From the NCBI GenBank assembly GCA_026874595.1, contig CM049320.1, positions 15,730,488 to 15,794,487 on the forward strand: 64,000 bases of DNA, in the 5' to 3' direction. A program made the translations under genes and the position numbers. Under the pieces are notes generated by a model, which had not been told where the DNA came from, did not search any database, and was given only the letters and a program-made list of their open reading frames with translations. The stretch is from Sipunculus nudus. Lineage: Eukaryota > Annelida > Sipuncula > Golfingiida > Sipunculidae. Positions within the stretch are counted from its first letter, which is position 1. Each line of letters starts with the position of its first letter. Below, in pieces: positions 42,101-64,000 of the stretch.

Positions 42101-42643
42101 ATATAATGGCACTAAGGTATGATTATATTTAAAATATTATAAGCTATATTTAAACTAAAGAATAATATATGATAAAGGTTCCATATTAAGTTATTGCAAT
42201 ATTATTATCAGCTTGTTCAGTTTTTACCAACCATTTATCTTGCTGTGAAGATAAAAAATAACCTGCTATGATAAAAATTCACATATCTTTTAATTACAAT
42301 TAACTACAATGTATACGATATAAATTTTATAAAGGAGAAAAATACCTGTTGCTTAAATTAAAAATGCTTGGCCCAGTGCCAAACTTTGCAATCTGGTCTG
42401 GTACTTGGGGTTGAAAATAGTTATAAATGTCAACTCGTAAAAGTGCGACCCTAAATTATGAAATAATAATCAAGCAAATTGTGAAGAATGTAAAATATTT
42501 ACCGGGAAGGCTTTACTTTCTACGTAGAGGAGCATTTTGTCGTTCTTCCCCTCACTCCGAAAGTTGTTTATCTTGCTACCATGGTCGATGACGGTGTTTA
42601 TGTACAGACCGGTCACGTCGAAAGAAACGGGACACTTGCTCAT
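26939..42643 (-). CDS. ubiquitin-like, four-helix membrane, armadillo-repeat protein (690 aa, 15 exons)
   Basis: Fifteen exons with GT-AG borders join in frame without an internal stop: 42643-42503, 40946-40734, 39968-39831, 39090-38936, 38414-38321, 37135-36992, 36215-36049, 35611-35512, 34743-34595, 33665-33538, 32363-32254, 29949-29845, 28634-28504, 27925-27834, 27144-26939. Residues about 37-114 look like a ubiquitin-like fold (RLRYKGQYLRD, then DNSIIKMVPL). Hydrophobic helices lie near 166-184, 187-201, 220-239 and 264-290. The 3-4 loop holds C251 and C260, and basic residues follow helix 2. With the N-terminus inside, the armadillo-type helices (about 313-620) would also be cytosolic. 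The tail is Ser/Gly-rich. The start is the first ATG of the frame. I do not recognise the family; HERP-like ERAD proteins share only UBL plus membrane helices. Role unknown. Confidence 0.85.
27249..27524. mobile_element. MITE family C, copy 1 (intron 14)
   Basis: The left end AAGGCCAAAAAAGGATGGTTCTCAGG... and the right end, reverse-complemented (AGGCAAAAAAAGTATGGTTC...), form inverted termini. Other copies are at 37241 and 47818. Confidence 0.65.
27780..27798. repeat. (GATA)n microsatellite
   Basis: Four to five GATA units. Confidence 0.8.
27834..27925 (-). CDS. UBL-ARM gene, coding exon 14 (residues 592-623)
   Basis: Last helical segment, LASILKYIRDHAADREAWDM. The donor is the less common GTTTGT. 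Confidence 0.8.
28190..28460. repeat. degenerate ATTCTTTTGTA-type repeat
   Basis: The word ATTCTTTTGTAT and close variants recur about every 17-20 bases. It lies in the intron directly downstream of exon 13. Confidence 0.45.
28504..28634 (-). CDS. UBL-ARM gene, coding exon 13 (residues 549-592)
   Basis: Helical repeat continues: NLLYHPNVRESLTNYARTKD then LQKVIIKVIFCGME. Confidence 0.85.
29074..29103. repeat. short dispersed motif, copy 1 (partner 63,111)
   Basis: AGAGACCCGTGGGTAATGGT followed by GCTCAGCTGA resembles 63111-63143. Such GACCCGTGGGT...GCTCA phrases look like one terminus of an invertebrate repeat; the other end was not fixed. Confidence 0.35.
29845..29949 (-). CDS. UBL-ARM gene, coding exon 12 (residues 514-548)
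   Basis: 35 codons, phase 0-0. A Leu/Glu-rich helix (EELLELLLELP) and KLFLLAAKILLYYAENRD. Confidence 0.85.
29964..30305. repeat. minisatellite, ~20-bp unit, beside exon 12
   Basis: ATACAGGTAAACTCTGGCA-like units repeat at least seven times and decay to the right. The array begins about 15 bases from the exon 12 acceptor. Confidence 0.7.
30743..32104. mobile_element. pearl-like / non-autonomous Helitron-like element with seven core repeats
   Basis: Seven copies of a ~180-bp core (marker phrase CTCGATCTGTAACTGGTC at about 30874, 31051, 31232, 31394, 31572, 31754 and 31935) are flanked on the left by ATGCCCCCGCC (30767). On the right are ACGG-type short repeats (32028-32059) and a strong hairpin (32072-32102, arms TATGCCCCGGCCAC / GTGGCGGGGGCATA). 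Core tandem repeats plus an ACGG tail are the layout I recall for bivalve pearl elements. No coding capacity; the open frames here (31375-31740, 31903-32166) are read-through of the repeats. It sits in intron 11. Confidence 0.6.
32254..32363 (-). CDS. UBL-ARM gene, coding exon 11 (residues 477-513)
   Basis: KALISLCKSSDPDTQRFALQ then TLELLAIESSE, another armadillo repeat. GTGAGA donor. Confidence 0.85.
32503..32715 (+). mobile_element. dispersed repeat B, copy 2 (intron 10)
   Basis: Aligned with 9908-10130: TGTGACATCC start, AAAATGGCAGCCCCCATGGG and CAGCATCCAGG shared. It carries a 36-codon frame from an ATG equivalent to that of copy 1. Confidence 0.5.
33538..33665 (-). CDS. UBL-ARM gene, coding exon 10 (residues 434-477)
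   Basis: LDDLIHAAEHGTISVQRVIA then GVFLELAFNSD. The upstream intron is occupied next to the acceptor by a 55-bp tandem repeat. Confidence 0.85.
33697..33912. repeat. minisatellite, 55-bp unit, four copies
   Basis: GTAAAGTTCTGTGTACAAGT occurs at 33711, 33766, 33821 and 33876, an exact 55-base period with few differences. It lies about 30 bases from the exon 10 acceptor. Confidence 0.9.
34393..34574. mobile_element. 182-bp MITE family D, copy 1 (intron 9)
   Basis: Inverted termini (TATAGTAATACCTCCCCTTA / TACAGTAAAACCTGAAAATT) and repeated GACCACT / CAACCACT words inside. It aligns end to end with 60474-60655. The CAGTnAACCTC-type end and GACCAC words recall pogo/Tigger termini. It ends about 20 bases from the exon 9 donor. 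Confidence 0.7.
34595..34743 (-). CDS. UBL-ARM gene, coding exon 9 (residues 385-434)
   Basis: Starts DEFVAMGGMRTLTAVL, the classic armadillo 'gly-gly, then helix' transition, and continues YEAAMAISYIVSDSEENK. Confidence 0.85.
35512..35611 (-). CDS. UBL-ARM gene, coding exon 8 (residues 351-384)
   Basis: Armadillo helices: LDVLLRMTLSSDEATQEHAV then EALAELLTVP. CTCCAG acceptor, GTAACA donor. Confidence 0.85.
36049..36215 (-). CDS. UBL-ARM gene, coding exon 7 (residues 296-351), first armadillo helices
   Basis: Charged juxtamembrane start (YGDYIERHLV), then EKRVAAFELATLAATGDDNK, a typical armadillo helix-loop. Confidence 0.85.
36992..37135 (-). CDS. UBL-ARM gene, coding exon 6 (residues 248-295), helix 4
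   Basis: Begins NHGCKDWMFVDDC, two cysteines placed in the predicted luminal loop, then a long hydrophobic helix. Its acceptor and first codons are duplicated upstream in the intron (see 37120-37605). Confidence 0.85.
37120..37605 (-). repeat. duplicated exon-6 splice acceptor, split by a MITE
   Basis: The acceptor and first codons of exon 6 (37120-37183) have a second copy at 37542-37605 and a partial third at about 37190-37240. The second copy reads as TTGCAG followed by codons for N-H-S-C-K, mirroring N-H-G-C-K of the true exon, and then runs into the MITE at 37241-37549. It could act as a decoy acceptor. Confidence 0.6.
37241..37549. mobile_element. MITE family C, copy 2 (intron 5)
   Basis: The inverted ends TTTGGTTCTCAGGTACTG (left) and TATGGTTCTCAGGCACTT (right, reverse-complemented) lie inside GGCCAAAAAAA termini. 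Lies within the exon-6 acceptor duplication. Confidence 0.65.
38321..38414 (-). CDS. UBL-ARM gene, coding exon 5 (residues 216-247), helix 3
   Basis: Completes Tyr216, then FCIVYGILSLINMGVSLYFA as the third membrane helix. CTGTAG acceptor and GTAAGT donor. Confidence 0.85.
38936..39090 (-). CDS. UBL-ARM gene, coding exon 4 (residues 165-216), helices 1-2
   Basis: Two hydrophobic stretches separated by a very short Ser-Gly turn, followed by a basic segment (TRTGGFIGKH). Ends in phase 2 at a GTAAGT donor. Confidence 0.85.
39831..39968 (-). CDS. UBL-ARM gene, coding exon 3 (residues 119-164), linker
   Basis: 46 codons, phase 0-0. A polar, charged linker with a Lys/Glu-rich amphipathic stretch (EDVKEALLKEISIFKQRER) leading to the membrane region. 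Confidence 0.85.
40734..40946 (-). CDS. UBL-ARM gene, coding exon 2 (residues 48-118), UBL core
   Basis: 71 codons, phase 0 at both ends, CACAG acceptor and GTGAGT donor. A beta-strand-like start, an amphipathic helix (RVRAQLLHVLFELGR), then RLRYKGQYLRD and DNSIIKMVPL follow the ubiquitin-like order. Confidence 0.85.
42503..42643 (-). CDS. UBL-ARM gene, coding exon 1 (residues 1-47)
   Basis: Starts MSKCPVSFDV and ends VESKAFP in phase 0 before a GTAAAT donor. The start is the first ATG; the longer upstream frame relies on a TTG. Its last ten residues open the ubiquitin-like fold. Confidence 0.8.
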
Positions 42644-42958
42644 GACTGCTGCCTGTACATGCCCAGAACAAAGCAACCGCGAAGTGATTAGATGTAATTA
42701 TTCCAATCAGTTTATTGTCATTGACGGGTTCCACGCGGCATGTTTTAACGTGTTATGTCTCACATACATGGAACCTAAATTCAAAAAGTGAGAGCATTAT
42801 CTGAAGAAAGACGTTGAACATTTATGGAAAAGGTGTAACGGAGAGCAACAAGACCAATAACGTGTGACTATAATGTTTTCAGAGAATTAAAAATATATTA
42901 TACAATATATATATATATATTACATATATTATACAATATTTTATTTTGTACATACTGA

Positions 42959-43000
<42 letters not shown>

Positions 43001-43527
43001 CTTAATAATATATTGGGTTTTTTTATATTTTTATTGAGTGTCATCAGTGAGAGATGAGGAAGCTTGGGCACGTCGAGTGGTTACTTAATTAGAATTCAAT
43101 CTTTTATTCAGTTCATGTTACAGAGATTATATAATCTTCATTTAAATTAACTTCAAAACCTTTTCGAGACCACTTTTATAAAATCCGTCCGTGTATGTTG
43201 CACTTCATAGGATCACAATGAATATTTTTTGTTTTTATGTACAAGGTACTTCTTATAAGTATAGGTATTATTGTTGAAATTTTGCACGTCTTAATCTGTT
43301 TTTTTTTTTTTTTTGTTCTTTGGTTTTTTGTTTTTGTTTTTTTTTTTCTTAAAACAAAGTTGTTGTTATCAAAACATATTACGTTACACAAAAAATACAT
43401 TAAGGTTATTTAGACGGAAGTACTTCTATAAATTTAACATTTTTACATATACATGTACATTCTCATCTAGAGATGACACGTTAACTAGTGTGCTGTAACA
43501 GTATGTCCCATTGTATCTCATAAATAT
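42644..43527. other. 5' flank of the UBL-ARM gene
   Basis: Should contain its promoter and any 5' untranslated exon, none of which I can place. It holds the partner (42802-42846) of the 4589 repeat, TA tracts at about 42905-42920 and 42962-42996, and a long T-rich run near 43300-43350. Confidence 0.4.
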
Positions 43528-45180
43528 AAGTCAACGCACTATAGGTCTATACTTGATCTGTAAGAAGACCTAAAATAATTAAGTCAACGCACTATAGGCT
43601 TATACTTGAACTTGATCTGCAAGAAGACATTAAATAATTAAGTCAACGCACTATAGGCTTATACTTGAACTTGATCTGTAAGAAGACATTAAATAATTTA
43701 AGTCAACGCACTAAAGGCTTATACTTGAACTTGATCTGTAAGAAGACATTAAATAATTTAAGTCAACGCACTATAGGCTTATACTTGAACTTGATCTGTA
43801 AGAAGACATTAAATAATTTAAGTCAATGCACTAAAGGCTTATACTTGAACTTGATCTATAAGATTACATTAAATAATTTAAGTCAACGCACTATAGGCCT
43901 ATACTAGAACTTGATCTATAAGAAGAAATTAAATAATTTAAGTCAACGCACTATATAGGCTTATACTTGAACTTGATCTATAAGAAGACATTAAGAAGAC
44001 ATTAAATAATTAATTCAACACAGTATATAGGCTAGAACTTGATGGATTAGAAGATAAGATATCAATCAATATAAGTCAACTCACAAGGCCTGTACTTGAA
44101 CGATATCGATAAAAAAATTACATTATATAAGTCAACGCATTAGAACTATAAGTAGTGTTACCACAAGTGTTACAAAATGAAGGGGGATCTATATAATTAA
44201 TTAAAGGTAGCGTGACTCAAATGCAGATACCCCTCCATACATACAACAGAAACTATACAAACTATAAGACGGAGAGGTAATTGCAATGACCACCAGAATT
44301 TATTAAGACAGATCTATGTAAAATACAACTAGAGATACAATGAACTAACTTTGATTACATAAAATATATATACTGACCTATTGAGGACCTACACCAAGCT
44401 GTCAGTGATACTCTGGTCCTTTATTCCTAACTTCTGTAAAACAAAAGCTAAGACCAGACCTGAGGCTCGCCGTGATTCAGGGAGACAGGGCTTAGCACGT
44501 CTGCTAAGCTCCGTGTCCCCAAGCCGAGAGAGAGGGCAAGGCTGAAACAGTCACCAGGTTAACCCGGGTCATGTTTCAGTCCTGCATCACCAGCTCTGTG
44601 GTCAATCCAGAGCAGCATCTATGGCATCATTGTCAAGGGAACCTCCCCTGGTTGCCATGACGCCATAGGGTGTTCCCCCGGTAATACCAGGGGTAGGGCA
44701 TTCGTGTAACACTAGAATTTGATTCGATAAGAAGATATTAAATAACATAGGACAACGCACTATAGGTGTATAAAAGAACTTGAGTTGTGAAAGAGCATCA
44801 AATAATATAAGTCCACATCAGGCCTATACTAGAAGTTGATCTGTGAGAAGGCATCAAATAATATAAGTAAAACCACTATCGTCCAATATATATTAGAACT
44901 TTATCTAATGGAAGACATAAAATATTACAAGTCAACGCACTATAGGCCTATATATACTAGAACTTTATCTAATGGAAGACATCAAATAATATAGGTCAAA
45001 CCACTATAGGCCTATATATGCTAGAACTTGATCTATATAAGAAAACGTCAAATATTATAAGTCAAATCACTATAGGCCTATGTATACTATAACTTGATCT
45101 ATATATAAGAAGACATCAAATAATACAACTCCGCATCAGTCCTATACCAGGACATAATTGTTAAGGAGACATCAATTAAA
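43528..45180. repeat. ~60-bp satellite-like tandem array, interrupted
   Basis: The unit is built on AAGTCAACGCACTATAGGC followed by TTATACTTGAACTTGATCT and AAGAAGACATTAAATAA. The left block (43528 to about 44140) has about ten well-kept units. The right block (about 44713-45180) has more diverged, length-variable units. Because the period is near 60 bases, one frame stays open (43665-43907) as a 20-residue repeat; it is not a gene. Confidence 0.85.
44155..44712. mobile_element. insertion within the satellite array
   Basis: About 560 bases of unrelated, GC-richer DNA split the array. The ends are inverted: TAGTGTTACCACAAGTG on the left and TAGTGTTACACGAATGC for the right end reverse-complemented, sharing a perfect 9-base terminus. 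The right flank starts in TAGAATTTGA-like array sequence and the left flank carries TTAGAACT, compatible with but not proving a target duplication. No reading frame. Confidence 0.5.
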
Positions 45181-45290
45181 GAATTCTAAATATATATATA
45201 TATAATTCACCTGATGATCGGGTCGCATCCCGTGAATCAGACTGTTGTGAATTAACAGTGTTGTTTTTCTTCAGAGTTATATATAAATAT

Positions 45291-45336
<46 letters not shown>

Positions 45337-47124
45337 TTTTGGGACAAAACCAAACCTGGATATACATTTCCACTTGTATTCTGTTTGATGCCACGGATCA
45401 ATCAGACTTATAATTTTGCAACCTAAATAACGTCCGGACTCCGGTTAGATTTCACATATTGAAACTTAATTACAATACATCGTTTGTGTTCAAGTGGCTT
45501 TTTTAAACTAAAAGTGATGCATCTTGTGCAGCTGTGATTCCGTAGTTTACTTTACTATCGGCAGATGGCACTACCTCCCGGTTCAGCACAAATGTTTGGT
45601 TTCAACGGAAAACGAACCTTAAGTTTTGGGGCTTTGGGGAAACCCCGGAATACTTGCCTCATTTGTCATCTTCAAAACCAAAAATTATCACAGTTAAAGA
45701 AACTGTTTACATTGCACATACAAATGATCACCAAACGTTACCTGTCTTCCAGTCTGACTAACATGTACTTAAACGGATTTGGTCTACTCTCCTCACGGCA
45801 TTGAATACCAACAATATTGATGCATTTTGAAGCCCAAGTGCATCATGGGGAAATGATTTTTAAACCTGCAATCCTTAAAATAGATGATAGATGGAATTTC
45901 CTCCAGTCAACTTTAAAGGGGCATATTCACCTCTGTCTGACCTGTATAAAAGAAAGGTATAATCCCTTGGAGCTTTTATAAATATAGGCCATTAAACATT
46001 AATATAACCGCAAATAGGCTGCTTGTTTTATTTATGTCAACGTGTTCATAATATGTGGGGCCTCGCCAAAATAATCAAAACAATATCAACAAGGACATAC
46101 CTGACAGCAAGTCAGATAAACCACAGCTTTGCAAATGGCGTTGTGCAACAAGGGACCTTTCTATCTCCGCATATGTATGCAACCTACCACCTCAGGTTAC
46201 AGTTTTTTTAGTTTGTCAACATTGTTGTGTTTACAAACACGTTGTTAAAAAATATGTTCATTCATCCTTCACGGATGCCAAATAAGAACTTTTCATAACC
46301 AAAATAATCCATAGATCATTTAAATATACACAGAGGAAGCCAGATATCACAAATTCTTTTTCAAAAGGCAGGTGAATGGGCAGCTTTAACGTTTCAATAC
46401 TCCAGACGTTATAGTAAAATATGAATCGTCTAATTAAAGAAAGCGCTGAACCTCCTCAGTTTATGGGAAGAAGTGTTATTATCTGCGGATTCTCTGGGCC
46501 ATATCGGGCATCATAAGATTTATGTCATTTACATTTTAATTAAAATCAATTTTTTTTTCTAAATACTGTTTAAAGCTACTTCCTGAAAAAATATATTTCC
46601 AAATATAAATTCATTTTTCTTTTGATTTGCGTGTAATAAACTGACAGAAAGACAGTGGTAAGCTGGATAAGTCTCATATATGTTGATATCATGATGAATA
46701 ATGCAATTAACTCTTTATATGTGCTCAGAAGGTTGATTAATATATTTTAACATATGAACTACTGATGACGTATAACCTGAACATTTATTGTGTCTGTATA
46801 TAAGTAAAAAAATAATAATTTGAAACATGTAATTAAATATATGAGTTCTTGATTTTGATACGTTTGATGATAGAAGAACTGCTTATAAATATAAATATAT
46901 TAAAGTAGGCCTAAAGCTTTACTCTCCATATAATTACTGTATTGACAGACTCACTATATAAAGGACTGCTAGGAAATATTCGGGTAAAGTAAGTATCGCT
47001 GTGTGTTATTGTAGTGTAAACATTTTATTTCAATTTAAATGGATATATCTCTGCCATGTAAACCTGTCCTGTCTCCTCGAATGAGCTACTTCTACATGTA
47101 GGTGATTTCAATCACGGTTTGTTT
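45181..47124. other. intergenic stretch upstream of PSMC2
   Basis: Contains a (TA)n tract at about 45294-45327. Frames at 45565-45804 and 46023-46285 lack domains and splice support. Nothing else recognised. Confidence 0.4.
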
Positions 47125-47134
47125 TATAAAAAGG
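47125..47134 (+). promoter_or_regulatory. possible PSMC2 TATA box
   Basis: TATAAAAAGG lies 124-133 bases before the PSMC2 start codon, a plausible place given a short 5' untranslated region. Proteasome genes often lack TATA boxes, so this may be chance in AT-rich DNA. Confidence 0.3.
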
Positions 47135-47163
47135 AACTGGCATGTAGTTAGTAATCTCATGTT

Positions 47164-47177
47164 TCAGCAGGTGGCGC
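47164..47177 (+). promoter_or_regulatory. CTCF-like motif in PSMC2 5' region
   Basis: TCAGCAGGTGGCGC differs from the CTCF core consensus at one position. It lies about 80 bases before the start codon. Confidence 0.3.
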
Positions 47178-47257
47178 TGCGGTTGATTCGGTAAACACGG
47201 CGACATTGTTTTCAGTGTCAGGATTTCTGCTTTGACAGGCCATTAAAATTCTTAAAA

Positions 47258-62168
<14,911 letters not shown>

Positions 62169-62493
62169 AAGACCTTGTAGAAATGCCTACTCTATATTTA
62201 ACTGCCATAGGGTATGGATTCCGTATGTAAACTTTCTCCAAGGATTCTAGACTTTTCACAAAGGTTCCATGTTTACCAAATTATATGCAGCCATCCAAAG
62301 TCATTTTCAATCGTGACTGGACAGTTTGATGTCTAAAATATATTTATAAGTAGCAATCTTACATCCACAGAGAAGTTTCACTCAAATGTTCACTTTGTTA
62401 GAGTGTTTCATCAGCTCATACTTCACCTGACCTGGCTGTTCTTCGCAGCATTGGTGAAGAATTATTGAAATATTACCTAATTAATAAGTATGA

Positions 62494-62499
62494 AATAAA
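62494..62499 (+). terminator. PSMC2: PSMC2 polyadenylation signal
   Basis: AATAAA lies 326 bases after the stop codon and is followed within about 25 bases by a TGTGTTGTGTTGTTTTT GU-rich element, the standard arrangement for cleavage and polyadenylation. Confidence 0.7.
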
Positions 62500-62520
62500 A
62501 CTGTGTATTGAATGTGTTGT

Positions 62521-63837
62521 GTTGTTTTTATGTCCAACCATGTACATATCAATCATACCAGTATAAGGTTAAAGTGTTTGTATAACGTCAGTAACATTCT
62601 CCCAGTTGAAGAGTCATTTGCCAAAACTAGCAAGACAGATTTTGCAAAAAAGTGATAAACAAGAAATTTCCCATGAAATGTGTGTCAAATTCAGCTGTCT
62701 AAACTCTGGTCAATGCAGACCTGCCTCTGGACTGCAGATATAGTTCAGGCTACATAAACTGGCCCGTTGGTCGGGCATTTGTAGCGTATATCGTCTAAAT
62801 CACGTTTTATATATCCTTCCTGACGTCATAAGTCCTGACCGTCTTCTGGTCAATCAAAACTTCCTATTATACCGACTGTGATATACATGTATTACATGAA
62901 TCTTAATATGGACACACCTCCAGAGATGAAACCCAAACTAAACAGTTGTACATCCTTTGAAGTCTACAACAAACAGTCATTACTATAGAGACCGCCTTAT
63001 AGTTAGAGAGACGGCTCCCTTGAAATTAAACTTTACCGAAATTAACATTAAACGAGACACGCTAATATCTAAACATGATACTCCATATAAAAGTAAAGTA
63101 AATTATAAACAAGGGACCCACGGGTCACTGTGCTCAGCTGACGTTTACCTTGAAGGTAAAAATCTTAAATAATATCAAATGGAGAAAAAGTGTAAGAGGA
63201 AGAGGTAATAAAGGCCATGGTTGGTTTATATGATTGGTTTGTATTGATGAGCAAGAAATAGTTGCAAATAATATTTTGTGACCTGACCATGTGTTTCCTA
63301 ATGTTGAAACTGAATCATGTGAGCAGTTTGTGAACAAATGATCTGTACTATTACCATGATCATTAGTTGGCTTTTTGATTAACTGTTGACATTTCAGTAG
63401 TTTACACATTTGTTCAAGTGAATCTTATTTTTTTGTATAATATATTATTAAATATATATGTATTTTTTTATGAAATGTATACAGTTGAAATATAACTTAT
63501 TAGCAACATAAAACAGGGCAGACAAAGCCTGATCTCAAATTCTGCTGAGGCAGGAAAATAATGAACAAATGTTTGTATTAAATCCTCATTTTTTATCACA
63601 TCAATTTTTTTTATTTTTATGTATCTGAATATAAAAGTTTATTCATAATTCTCAATTGCAGCATCATAAATATCAATCTTGTCAGATAACACCACATCAT
63701 GCATACAAATGTTTATTAATTTTTTACCACAAAAATATATCTTTTAAATCTGCAAAACAATAAATATCTAAAATTAATACTTGATTTTGATTTCACAATT
63801 TTTAATTGTATCTATTTATCCATAATGTGCTTCATAT
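62521..63837. other. intergenic stretch downstream of PSMC2
   Basis: AT-rich. A CRE octamer is at 62821-62828 and the GACCCACGGGTCACTGTGCT motif (partner of 29074) is at 63111-63143. No gene recognised. Confidence 0.45.
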
Positions 63838-64000
63838 TTGTATCCGCCAAAACAAAGTTTTGCGGATACTATGTTTTTGACCGGGTTCCGCCGCCGCATT
63901 CGTTTCAGGAGAACTCCTCTGAGACCACTAGACGGATTTTTCCGAAACTTACACAAAATATCGGGTCACGTGAACTGGTGTCTAACCAAGTGGCCTTGAC
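63838..64000. mobile_element. dispersed repeat starting with terminal hairpin, cut by window end
   Basis: GTATCCGCCAAAAC and GTTTTGCGGATAC form a hairpin at 63840-63869, followed by GC-richer sequence unlike the flank (GTTCCGCCGCCGCATTCG). A sharp change in composition and a hairpin start suggest the end of a transposable element. Confidence 0.4.

Noticed and set aside
43665-43907. 80-codon frame with a repeated 20-residue unit
   Set aside because: By-product of a ~60-bp tandem array whose period is a multiple of three; no start context, splice sites or domain.
43528-45180. Tandem array as a possible CRISPR locus
   Set aside because: Units are contiguous and similar throughout, with no unique spacers, in a eukaryotic genome. 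The same applies to 3669-4036 and 30743-32104.

Overview
This is animal nuclear DNA. It is AT-rich, its genes are split by GT-AG introns, and simple repeats and DNA-transposon debris are dense. The strongly conserved proteasome gene, a tandem-repeat element resembling the pearl / non-autonomous Helitron elements known from bivalves, and the mixture of hAT, pogo/Tigger and MITE pieces suggest a lophotrochozoan, probably a mollusc. The species cannot be fixed from sequence alone.

Layout. Positions 1-26,938 are mostly non-coding: a diverged segmental duplication carrying a palindromic module, minisatellites, many (TA)n and (CT)n tracts, a pogo/Tigger relic with a broken transposase reading frame, a 175-bp foldback element and hAT ends. 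One well-bordered orphan exon (2585-2708, minus) and two possible micro-exons near 12.5-12.8 kb are the only coding candidates there.

Positions 26,939-42,643 (minus) hold a complete 15-exon gene whose exons join in frame to give 690 residues. The product has an N-terminal ubiquitin-like fold, four membrane helices and a long armadillo-type helical repeat domain, with a Ser/Gly-rich tail. I do not recognise it as a named family. Its introns contain three MITEs, a 1.36-kb pearl-like element, several minisatellites and a small duplication of one splice acceptor.

Positions 42,644-47,257 separate this gene from its divergent neighbour. They include a ~60-bp satellite array split by a ~560-bp insertion. 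Positions 47,258-62,168 (plus) hold PSMC2 (Rpt1, 26S proteasome regulatory subunit 7), 11 coding exons giving 433 residues, the same length as human PSMC2, with all AAA+ motifs intact. Its introns contain a hAT element with a perfect 8-bp target duplication, a tRNA-derived SINE, a tRNA-like sequence and two MITE copies. From 62.5 kb to the end there is no gene; the last 160 bases start another dispersed repeat.

PSMC2 is the ATPase that helps unfold substrates and open the 20S gate. The neighbouring gene encodes a membrane protein with a ubiquitin-like domain, a kind of domain that often docks on the proteasome. A functional link is only a speculation from domain type and proximity. That membrane protein is the best candidate in the window for something undescribed. 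Exon coordinates were derived by hand from splice signals and reading-frame continuity.
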